Assembly (NCBI GenBank): GCA_030628225.1
Contig: DAOVRJ010000020.1
Span: forward strand, 1 to 16,222
DNA length: 16,222 nt
Source: Candidatus Zixiibacteriota bacterium
GTDB lineage: Bacteria; SM23-81
Reading direction: 5' to 3'
Shown: one piece after another, positions 7,641 to 13,416 of the stretch
How the letters are laid out: every line of letters begins with the position of its first letter
Numbering within the stretch: position 1 is the first letter of the stretch
The notes under the pieces: model-generated
What the model was told of the DNA's origin: nothing
Database searches by the model: none
The model's input: only the letters and a program-made list of their open reading frames with translations
Made by a program: the position numbers and the translations under genes

Positions 7641-10157
7641 CTACTGCAGGGTGACCAGGACCAGGACCAGACCCCGTCCCTCTTTGAGTGAGCTCATAGC
7701 CTTGCCGATGACCGCGCCCTGAGCCCGGGCATGATCGGTGACCTTCATGGCGTGGCCGGAGATGTCCGAGGTGGTCAGCAGATCTCCGGGCAGGATGGAA
7801 CTGTCGGCGGCATCGGCCCAGCAGTAAACGCGGCCGGTCAGGGCGATAGGGTATGATCCGTCGGCGCTCGAGCCCCTCTGCCCCATGAGCATGCCCGTCT
7901 CGATGCCGCCGGCCCCGCTGATGATGCCGGCCACCTTGTGGTCATAGGCCTGGGTGCTGAGAGTCAACTCTCCAGGGTGTTTGGGGTCGATGGACACCAA
8001 CATTCCAGGCTGGGCATCTGCTTCCCCTGTCTTGACCTCGAACTGCTCGGAGAGGTCGCTTCCGCCGGTGAGCTCCAGGACGGAGCAGACCACCCGACCG
8101 TCGTTCTCCACCTTGAAAACGGGATGCCAGCCGCCGGTCCAGCTATCGCAGCGCAGGATGTCGCCACTGCCGTGTTGGGACACCAGCACGACCAGATCGC
8201 TGGACTCGCCGTCGAAGATGCCGGCGATGCCGCTAGAGTGGTCATTCTCCACGTACACCGTGGAACCGCCCACCCCGCTGACAGAGGATTTCGCATATAG
8301 CCTGTGGCTGCCCGGGCTGGAAGTGCCCATGCCCACGTTGCCCTGGACCAGCAATCCGTTGCTCGGGGCGGTGGATGAACCCGAATATGATGATCCGACG
8401 ACCATCGCTCCTTCCACGTCGAGCTTGTTTTGCGGATTCGTCGTCCCAAGGCCGATGTTGCCTTGCACCAACAATCCATTAGTCGGAGCAGTATTTGAAC
8501 CTGAATATGACGATCCCACCACCATGGCACCTTCCACGTCGAGCTTGTTTTTTGGGTTCGTCGTCCCGATGCCGATTTTTTCGCTCACGTAAGCCTTCCC
8601 GGAGAAATAACCGGCCCAGGTAGCGCCATTGGCTGAGGCCCAAATTGCATAACCGACGCCTGATGAGCCACTGGCATAGATGGCGCTCCTCCCCGAGCCA
8701 TCGGCAATGGCCTGAATGGCGTCGCCGCCGGTGCCCGTGTTCTTGGCCAACAGGGCAGCACCCAAACTGGACCCATCCCATTCTGAGCGGATTGTATAAG
8801 AGGCTCCTGACGGCCGCACATCCAGATTCGCGGACGGGCTCATCGTCCCGATGCCCACCCTTTGAGTGCCCGTATTAAACCGAATCCAGTCCGAGCCGCC
8901 GTCGGCCAGAATACGCACATCGTCATCTGGCTGCAGATAGATATCGTCATCAGCGGTGAGAAACAAATCATTCGAGTATTCGTAAACCCTGGTGTTATCA
9001 TCGTAAAAGGCGATGTCACCACCGGCATTGAGCCTGATGTCCCCGGCGACGTGAAACTTCTCGGCGGGGCTGGTGGTCCCGATGCCCACGTTGCCGGTTG
9101 CATCGTCGATGTACAGGCGGGTCGTTCCAGCCGTCTGCAACTGTAATGGGCTGTTGCTGGAGAGATTGCTGGAAAATAGGGTGTTGTCGACCTTTACGCT
9201 CCCGGCCACATGTAGTTTTTGAGCAGGGCTCGCCGTCCCGATGCCCACGTTGCCGGACACGGCGGAGTACATGTCGGAGCCGGAAATGGTCCAGTCGCCA
9301 TCAGCGCCACCTGCTGCCGGCAGCCAGCTCCCCTCACCCGATACATTTGAGGTGAGAACATAACCGTCCGATGCACCGGCAGTCATCTTGAGCCCCGTCA
9401 TCTTGACCGTTCCGGCCACATCCAATTTCTCAGCCGGACTGGTCGTCCCGACGCCCACGTTGCCGGTTGCATCAACATAAAGGGCATTAGCCGGATCGCC
9501 ATCGGCGGCATCTAGATGATCCAGATCCCCCTGGTTCACCCAGCGGCCGTCCAGATCGCTCAACGCTTGACCCTCAAGATGATGGGCATCGTCGGCCACC
9601 GCCGCGCTGTCGGCCACCGTCGAGGCGGCCGTCTGGCTAAACGCTGCCGTGTCGGCATGGACGGCGTGCTGGGCATCTGTGGCCCAATCGGACGTGGCGG
9701 CGTGATCGGCCGTCTCAGCCCGTATGCCGTAGGCCACACTGATCAGCGGCTTGCGCGGAGACAGGACCTCAACACCCACCTCTGTCTGCAGCCACAAAGT
9801 CGAGCCGTCGAAGAGATCCCCCGGAAATGCGGTGACGCTTCCCAGAAGGACCTGAAATAGGCCGTTGCTGACCTCTACCGCCGGATGCGTCTCAGACCAC
9901 AGCTCAACGCCTTTAATCTCGGAGTCGTAGAGCCGGAAGGTCATCTCCAAAGTTGCGTTGATGGCCACCGAATCTGCGGCATCCACCAGGTAGCCCTGGT
10001 AGTTCAACTGGTTGGGCACCGATTTTGAGAAGCCCAAGTTGCGCACGTGGCCGTCCAGACCCGCCGTTTTCCCCGTGGCCATCGTGGGGGCCACACAGAC
10101 AAAAAGGCAGACAAGGGCGGCCAGAGCCACGAAGACCACTGGATTTCTGGCTCTCAC
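7641..10157 (-). CDS. Large secreted fibre-like protein with GIGT repeats
   Basis: An 838-residue protein. I place the start at GTG 10157: AAGGAGGT sits 5 bases upstream and a signal peptide follows at once (RARNPVVFVALAALVCLF). The frame is open to 10232, but that extension has no ribosome site and precedes the signal. Residues about 48-145 form a domain common in surface proteins of candidate phyla (LNYQGYL, MTFRLYD, LWSETHP, GLFQVLLGS, SPRKPLISVAYGIRAE). An Ala/Asp/His-rich linker (about 147-195) follows. Seven GIGT-type motifs (such as NVGVGTTSPAEKLDVAG) begin near residues 233, 303, 356, 433, 527, 566 and 606, as in tail-fibre-like trimeric proteins. The C-terminal domain about 695-838 (DLSEQFEV, PGMLVSIDP, VAGIISGAGG, ALTGRVYC, PGDLLTTSD, GHAMKVTD) ends GRGLVLVLVTLQ. 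Probable extracellular adhesin or fibre; function not shown by sequence. Confidence 0.88.
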   Translation of the reverse strand: MRARNPVVFVALAALVCLFVCVAPTMATGKTAGLDGHVRNLGFSKSVPNQLNYQGYLVDAADSVAINATLEMTFRLYDSEIKGVELWSETHPAVEVSNGLFQVLLGSVTAFPGDLFDGSTLWLQTEVGVEVLSPRKPLISVAYGIRAETADHAATSDWATDAQHAVHADTAAFSQTAASTVADSAAVADDAHHLEGQALSDLDGRWVNQGDLDHLDAADGDPANALYVDATGNVGVGTTSPAEKLDVAGTVKMTGLKMTAGASDGYVLTSNVSGEGSWLPAAGGADGDWTISGSDMYSAVSGNVGIGTASPAQKLHVAGSVKVDNTLFSSNLSSNSPLQLQTAGTTRLYIDDATGNVGIGTTSPAEKFHVAGDIRLNAGGDIAFYDDNTRVYEYSNDLFLTADDDIYLQPDDDVRILADGGSDWIRFNTGTQRVGIGTMSPSANLDVRPSGASYTIRSEWDGSSLGAALLAKNTGTGGDAIQAIADGSGRSAIYASGSSGVGYAIWASANGATWAGYFSGKAYVSEKIGIGTTNPKNKLDVEGAMVVGSSYSGSNTAPTNGLLVQGNIGLGTTNPQNKLDVEGAMVVGSSYSGSSTAPSNGLLVQGNVGMGTSSPGSHRLYAKSSVSGVGGSTVYVENDHSSGIAGIFDGESSDLVVLVSQHGSGDILRCDSWTGGWHPVFKVENDGRVVCSVLELTGGSDLSEQFEVKTGEADAQPGMLVSIDPKHPGELTLSTQAYDHKVAGIISGAGGIETGMLMGQRGSSADGSYPIALTGRVYCWADAADSSILPGDLLTTSDISGHAMKVTDHARAQGAVIGKAMSSLKEGRGLVLVLVTLQ
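8341..8580 (-). repeat. 120-bp tandem duplication inside the fibre-like gene
   Basis: Bases 8341-8460 and 8461-8580 are adjacent, gap-free, diverged copies. They encode two 40-residue units, each with GTTNP, NKLDVEGAMVVGSSYSGS and GLLVQGN, differing at only a few residues. The second GIGT-motif pair therefore arose by recent in-frame duplication. Confidence 0.9.
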
Positions 10158-10162
10158 GGCAC

Positions 10163-10170
10163 ACCTCCTT
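10163..10170 (-). promoter_or_regulatory. Ribosome binding site fixing the GTG start at 10157
   Basis: On the minus strand AAGGAGGT lies 5 bases before GTG 10157. No comparable site precedes the upstream ATG codons at 10232 or 10202, so this decides the start. Confidence 0.85.
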
Positions 10171-10258
10171 GAAAGGGTGAGAGTTTTGAAACCAGAGAAC
10201 ATCGAAATTGAGAGGCATTTTGCCTCACACAACTAAAACCCTCCGAAATATTCACCAT

Positions 10259-10287
10259 ATTAAGGGTTAATGGAGCATTGGTGTCAA
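10259..10287 (-). promoter_or_regulatory. Probable promoter of the fibre-like/C10 protease operon
   Basis: On the minus strand: TTTTTTC tract, TTGACA (10287-10282), 17-base spacer, CTTAAT (10264-10259); a TTAATA alternative sits one base further. The -35 box is perfect, the -10 moderate. The leader to GTG 10157 would be roughly 95 bases. Confidence 0.6.
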
Positions 10288-10324
10288 GAAAAAAGTGAAA
10301 TAATTCCAGGGCTCAGAGAAGTAC

Positions 10325-10345
10325 CGTGAAACGTGGATCGTGAAG
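10325..10345. repeat. Short heptad array CGTGAAA/CGTGGAT/CGTGAAG
   Basis: Three in-phase heptamers. Complementary ATCCACG-like heptads occur at 10987-11014, so the two arrays bracket the whole repeat-rich gap in inverted orientation. A related run is at 5442-5462. Confidence 0.65.
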
Positions 10346-10350
10346 AAGAG

Positions 10351-10470
10351 GGATTTAGAGTTGAGCGGTCCCACTCCTCTCCTCCATTGCTTACTTTCAG
10401 TGATAGAACTTGAGCTTTTGGGATTCTATTCTTTTCCCTAATCCCTATTTAACTCCCTAATCCGCAATCC
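10351..10470. repeat. Degenerate heptad element C (GGGGTTA family)
   Basis: A weak left arm (GGATTTAGAGTT, 10351-10362) and a right arm with CCCTAAT and CCCTATT (10436-10449) enclose a spacer containing CAGTGATAGAA (10398-10408) followed by a T-rich segment. Order and orientation match element A, where the core is CACTGTGATAGAA and the right arm begins CCCCTAA. Treated as a diverged copy. Confidence 0.55.
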
Positions 10471-10511
10471 TGGACTAAAGGTAGGTCATAGGGGCAAGGG
10501 CGGGAGGGGTA

Positions 10512-10546
10512 AATTTTCAATTTAAAATGTACAATTTGCAATTTTA
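10512..10546. repeat. AT-rich heptad array (TTTTNCA family), copy 2
   Basis: AATTTTCAATTTAAAATGTA followed by CAATTTGCAA shows CA dinucleotides at 10518, 10532 and 10539, i.e. in 7-base phase with one unit lacking CA. It lies directly beside the hairpin cluster that starts at 10561. Confidence 0.65.
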
Positions 10547-10560
10547 AATGAGTTTTTTAT

Positions 10561-10634
10561 GAGGGGGAAGTGTCCCCCTCGCTTCAGCCCGCGCGGCGCT
10601 TCGCGCCACCGGCTGGCTATGGCCTGCGGCCATA
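10561..10634. repeat. Cluster of three G/C-rich hairpins
   Basis: GAGGGGG/CCCCCTC (10561-10567 with 10574-10580, loop AAGTGT), GGCGC/GCGCC (10595-10607, loop TTC) and TATGGCC/GGCCATA (10618-10634, loop TGC) follow in tandem. Bases 10576-10594 match the complement of 5872-5890 at 18 of 19 positions. Confidence 0.75.
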
Positions 10635-10765
10635 CGGTCCTCGCTTTTAGCTCGGCCCGCCGCCAGCCTCGCGGTCTTCCGCTACCCCCTCTGCGGTACG
10701 ATTTGGGAATAGCTCTCAGTTGAGGTTTATTGCCGCAGAGACACAGCCCTATCTTATGCCCATGT

Positions 10766-10794
10766 GTAGGGGCGGGTTTGAAACCCACCCCTAC
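10766..10794. repeat. 29-base palindrome of the GTAGGGG type
   Basis: GTAGGGGCGGGTTT (10766-10779) pairs with AAACCCACCCCTAC (10781-10794) with a single C/A mismatch and a one-base centre. Palindromes starting GTAGGGG are dispersed in many environmental bacterial genomes. No T-run follows. Confidence 0.8.
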
Positions 10795-10815
10795 TAATAA
10801 GAACACAGGCCACAT

Positions 10816-10836
10816 CGATCTCCGATTCCCGACAAC
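10816..10836. repeat. Short heptad array CGATCTC/CGATTCC/CGACAAC
   Basis: CGA recurs at 10816, 10823 and 10830, then out of phase at 10838. Weak, but it has the same 7-base period as the other arrays. Confidence 0.45.
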
Positions 10837-10884
10837 CCGACTCACGTAACGCATATCTAAACCGACAACCAATCTCCGACAAAT

Positions 10885-10910
10885 AAAAAAAGGGCGAGGA
10901 AACCTCGCCC
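10885..10910 (-). terminator. Intrinsic terminator downstream of the FN3 gene
   Basis: Read on the minus strand, GGGCGAGG (10910-10903) pairs with CCTCGCCC (10899-10892) over a TTT loop and is followed by seven T (10891-10885), then ATTT. It lies about 100 bases after the stop of the FN3 gene. The flanking GTAGG shows it also belongs to the GTAGGGG palindrome family, so a dispersed repeat appears to supply the terminator. Confidence 0.8.
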
Positions 10911-10964
10911 CTACAAGAAAAATCCAAACGGTTATCGAATCACATCCGGCATTTCCAGACGCGC

Positions 10965-10984
10965 GGGCACGGCATGCCGCGCCC
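10965..10984. repeat. Palindrome GGGCACGGCATGCCGCGCCC
   Basis: A 20-base palindrome with one A/C mismatch pair, a third member of the G/C-rich palindrome set in this gap. Confidence 0.65.
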
Positions 10985-10986
10985 CT

Positions 10987-11014
10987 TCGATCCACAAATC
11001 ACGATCCACGGATT
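10987..11014. repeat. Heptad array TCGATCC/ACAAATC/ACGATCC/ACGGATT
   Basis: Four in-phase heptamers that run into the stop codon of the FN3 gene (11013-11015). They are complementary in style to the CGTGGAT array at 10325-10345. Confidence 0.6.
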
Positions 11015-11588
11015 ATTTGATCCCGCTTATCATCTGACTGTCGAACTCCCCCACGCGATTGGAATCCTCCGCTAGGTTGCGGCTGGGATCGGTCGCCTTG
11101 ACCACGTAAAAATAATTGGTGAGTGTATCTCCAGCGGCACCGGGGTCGAGATACGAGGCGCCCTTGGTCCCGTAGATGGAATCCCCGGCGCTGGGCTCAA
11201 AAAGCGGATCCGCCCCCCGGTAGACCACGTAATGGTCGATGGCCACATTGTCCTTGGCGTGGGACCACTGCAACACGATGTCGCTGACCGAAAGACTAGC
11301 TGTCAGGTCGCCGATAGCCGAAGGAGCCACCGGATCCTGGTACCAGAACCCGGCGCCCACCTGAAAATTGGTGCTGGTGGAAGGTCCGATGGGCGTGGAC
11401 TGGCCCAGGGTGGACTTCATCTTGAAATTCGTGGAGCTGGCCTCTCCGCCGGAGGAGGCTACCACCGAGGTAGCCAATTCTGTGTCCGCCGTGGCCAGGC
11501 CGGTCAAAGTGAAAGAGAGCAGAAAAGCAGCCACCAGCAGGATCAAGTTGCCAGTGAGCTTTTTCGGTCTTGCTTTTTTCACATCCAT
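11013..11588 (-). CDS. Small secreted FN3-domain protein
   Basis: A 191-residue protein; ATG 11588 is preceded by GAGGAGGGG about 8 bases upstream. A basic N-terminus and hydrophobic segment (about 14-34, ending ATA) form a signal peptide or anchor. Residues about 43-83 carry a motif seen in surface proteins of candidate phyla (VVASSGGEASSTNFKMKSTL, then GQSTPIG, TNFQVGAGFWY). Residues about 88-181 are one FN3 domain (IGDLTASLSVSDIVLQW, HYVVYRG, TNYFYVVKATD) ending SNRVGEFD. The same SN-x-VGEFD ending closes the FN3 of the GHL10 protein at 1990-4248. It starts 68 bases after the fibre-like gene at 11657 with no terminator between, so the two are probably co-transcribed. Likely a structural or binding protein; no catalytic domain seen. 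Confidence 0.8.
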   Translation of the reverse strand: MDVKKARPKKLTGNLILLVAAFLLSFTLTGLATADTELATSVVASSGGEASSTNFKMKSTLGQSTPIGPSTSTNFQVGAGFWYQDPVAPSAIGDLTASLSVSDIVLQWSHAKDNVAIDHYVVYRGADPLFEPSAGDSIYGTKGASYLDPGAAGDTLTNYFYVVKATDPSRNLAEDSNRVGEFDSQMISGIK

Positions 11589-11656
11589 CTCAACGCCCCT
11601 CCTCGATTCCTTGCTGTATAGACAAAGGACCAGTGGTTTCTATATCTCTCCGCTAG

Positions 11657-12850
11657 CTACTTTTTCTCCACCTCCTGCAGAACGAATCTAAACACCTTGC
11701 CTGTCTTCAAGTTCTCCAAATACAGCCCTTCTTCGTCCTCGAACATCCTCCACAATTCCTGGCCATCCTTCTGGAAGAATATATCCCCGGTATGGTAAGC
11801 ATAGGCTTGTATGTCGCCTTCGACATCCAGCTTGTATGCCGGGCTGGTCGTGCCGATGCCCACATTGCCTGTGGTGGCATTTACAGCCACTCGTGTGGCG
11901 CCTGCATCCCAGTCGTAAATTCTAAAATCTCTGTTGGTACCGGTTAGAGGAACACCTATCGCCCAAAGATTCACATCGTTGTCCGCGAACAGGATCCGGG
12001 AGATGGCATTGGTACCGTTGTGAGCGTTCAATTTAAGTTCCGCATCTCCATGAGTGGCCTTCAATCGCAGATAAGCCGCTTCACCATAGCCATCTGATAA
12101 AACGTCTAACTTCACCCCGGGCGACGAGGTTCCGATGCCCACATTGCCGTTCTGTGAAAGGAACATCGTTGTGCTGGGGCTGGCATCATCATCCCGAAAG
12201 TATAATCCCTGTCCGTATAACACATACATGCTGTTATCGCCGGCCCGGGGCCAGAGGTAACGTTCATAGGTCCCGCCTGTGTTCCTGGCCACGAAGCAGG
12301 TGGCGTTCTCCACGCCAAAAAGATTGCCTGGGCCTCCGCCAAGGGTGAGTGGAAGTGTCGGACTGGTCGTCCCGATGCCCACGTTGCCGCTGACCCGATA
12401 GACATCGCCGCCGGAGATGGTCCAGTCCCCGTCATCGCCAACCGGCGCATTCCGAGCATAATCGGCGCTGTCAGCCTCGGCGGCCCGAAATGCATAGCCC
12501 ACTCCCCCAATTTTCTGTCTGGGCGACAGCTCGGGGTCACCCCCCACCTGGACTGCCAACCACCTTGAAGATTCGTTGAAAACCGTGTCCGGGATGGCGT
12601 TCACCCGACCCAGAAGGACATTGAAAAGTCCCTGACTCACCGTCACCAACGATTGTGTTTCGCTCCAGACCTGAATTCCCCCCGTCGAATCGGTGTAAAT
12701 AGCGAAGGCCATGGAGACGGTGGTGTCCAGGGCCACGCCGTACTGATCGCACAGGGTCCCCTGCCAGCCCATCTCACAGACGCAATCGGCCAAGGCGTTG
12801 GCCGACAGCATGACGATGCATAATACGAGGATAATAACGATGGTTCTCAT
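11657..12850 (-). CDS. Secreted fibre-like protein with GIGT repeats (shorter paralogue)
   Basis: A 397-residue protein. The start is ATG 12850, with GGAGGT 6 bases upstream and a signal peptide immediately after (MRTIVIILVLCIVMLSANAL); the frame is open to 12964, but that extension would overlap the promoter -10. Residues about 25-125 repeat the N-terminal domain of the 838-residue protein (MGWQGTL, VSMAFAIYTD, VWSETQS, GLFNVLLG, ELSPRQKIGGVGYAFRA). GIGT-type motifs start near residues 156, 236 and 329. The C-terminus differs from the larger paralogue: GDIFFQKDGQELWRMFEDEE (355-374), then GLYLENLKTGKVFRFVLQEV, a short capping module seen in other fibre-like proteins. Four Cys lie in the first 35 residues (11, 23, 25, 34). 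Probably extracellular; role unknown. Confidence 0.86.
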   Translation of the reverse strand: MRTIVIILVLCIVMLSANALADCVCEMGWQGTLCDQYGVALDTTVSMAFAIYTDSTGGIQVWSETQSLVTVSQGLFNVLLGRVNAIPDTVFNESSRWLAVQVGGDPELSPRQKIGGVGYAFRAAEADSADYARNAPVGDDGDWTISGGDVYRVSGNVGIGTTSPTLPLTLGGGPGNLFGVENATCFVARNTGGTYERYLWPRAGDNSMYVLYGQGLYFRDDDASPSTTMFLSQNGNVGIGTSSPGVKLDVLSDGYGEAAYLRLKATHGDAELKLNAHNGTNAISRILFADNDVNLWAIGVPLTGTNRDFRIYDWDAGATRVAVNATTGNVGIGTTSPAYKLDVEGDIQAYAYHTGDIFFQKDGQELWRMFEDEEGLYLENLKTGKVFRFVLQEVEKK

Positions 12851-12856
12851 GGCTGC

Positions 12857-12862
12857 ACCTCC
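12857..12862 (-). promoter_or_regulatory. Ribosome binding site fixing the start at 12850
   Basis: On the minus strand GGAGGT is followed by GCAGCC and then ATG 12850. It rules out the longer open frame from 12964. Confidence 0.82.
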
Positions 12863-12954
12863 CGTGGGAAAAAGTTCGGAAATAAAACGAGAGCAAAAAA
12901 GTAATGCTGTCAATAGGCCACTTTTTCTCAAAAAATCTCCTTGATCTCCATTAC

Positions 12955-12983
12955 ATTCTAGCACAAGATGCCGTTTTTGTCAA
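12955..12983 (-). promoter_or_regulatory. Strong sigma70-type promoter of the 397-aa/FN3 operon
   Basis: On the minus strand: TTTTTCCCC tract, TTGACA (12983-12978), 17-base spacer, TAGAAT (12960-12955). The leader to ATG 12850 is about 98 bases. Confidence 0.82.
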
Positions 12984-13037
12984 GGGGAAAAATACTTCTG
13001 TGTATTAAGCTTGAGACCCGTTATGGGTTTCAAAGCT

Positions 13038-13111
13038 TGATTCTGGATACTGGATTCTGGATAAAAAAAGAATATCCGCTGGGGGTTGTTGTTTTCTAGG
13101 ATCCAGGATCC
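13038..13111. repeat. Heptad inverted-repeat element (GGATNCT family), copy 2
   Basis: The left arm has TGATTCT, GGATACT, GGATTCT, GG (13038-13060). The right arm has AGGATCC, AGGATCC (13098-13111). The spacer is A-rich then G/T-rich, about 37 bases, the same size as in copy 1. Confidence 0.85.
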
Positions 13112-13118
13112 GCTTTTT

Positions 13119-13132
13119 ACGATTCACGATTA
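13119..13132. repeat. Two-unit heptad ACGATTC/ACGATTA
   Basis: Two in-phase heptamers followed by ACGG. Similar to the ACGATCC units at 10987-11014. Confidence 0.45.
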
Positions 13133-13173
13133 ACGGCTTTTTCCCTTGACAAAAGCACCTCCCAACCCAACCA

Positions 13174-13336
13174 GGATTTAGGGTATAGGGTATAGGGGTT
13201 AGGGTAAAAGCAAGAAGACCATGTTCTATCACAGTGAGTGGCATGTTGGGGGTGGAGACGGGGTCCCTAACCCCTGCCCCCTAATTCCTGTCTTTCCGGG
13301 GTAACTAACCCCTAACCCCTGATCCCTAACCCCCAT
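13174..13336. repeat. Heptad inverted-repeat element B (GGGGTTA family)
   Basis: The left arm 13174-13208 has GGATTTA, GGGTATA, GGGTATA, GGGGTTA, GGGTAAA. The right side has TCCCTAA, CCCCTGC, CCCCTAA, TTCCTGT (13264-13291) and, after a phase break, CCCCTAA, CCCCTGA, TCCCTAA, CCCCCAT (13309-13336). The spacer contains TTCTATCACAGTGAGT (13224-13239), the exact complement of the element A core, and the similarity continues on both sides. Element B is therefore an inverted copy of element A. Confidence 0.88.
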
Positions 13337-13345
13337 TCTTTTTCC

Positions 13346-13374
13346 TTGACAAACTCCTCCCCTGACCTTACCCT
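13346..13374 (+). promoter_or_regulatory. Possible promoter of the GNAT gene
   Basis: TTGACA (13346-13351), 17-base spacer, TACCCT (13369-13374). The -35 box is perfect and the -10 poor. It lies 43 bases before ATG 13417 and next to the end of element B. Confidence 0.5.
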
Positions 13375-13416
13375 ATCACCAGACGATTCCAACCAATCAC
13401 AATCACAAGGAAAGTC

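Larger units (their letters stand above)
10158..11012. other. Large non-coding region packed with repeats and hairpins
   Basis: These 855 bases hold the leader and promoter of the fibre-like gene, heptads at 10325-10345, degenerate element C (10351-10470), an AT-rich heptad array (10512-10546), a cluster of G/C-rich hairpins (10561-10634), a 29-base palindrome (10766-10794), CGATTCC-type heptads (10816-10836), a terminator hairpin (10885-10910), another palindrome (10965-10984) and a heptad array abutting the next gene's stop (10987-11014). An open frame on the minus strand (10522-10995) is only a translation of these repeats. Confidence 0.75.
12984..13416. other. Divergent intergenic region with two heptad elements
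   Basis: Between the promoter of the 12850 gene and the GNAT start. It holds GGATNCT copy 2 (13038-13111), a two-unit ACGATTC array (13119-13132), element B (13174-13336), and near-duplicate CTTTTTCC(C)TTGACAAA segments on both sides of element B (from 13137 and 13338). No gene is seen. Confidence 0.75.

Noticed and set aside
7641-10157. Prophage tail-fibre gene
   Set aside because: The protein has a signal peptide and no neighbouring phage genes. GIGT repeats with this N-terminal domain are common in exported bacterial proteins.
10522-10995. 157-codon open frame on the minus strand
   Set aside because: It runs through the heptad array, the hairpin cluster and two palindromes; the peptide is the typical arginine/proline-rich translation of such repeats and has no ribosome site.
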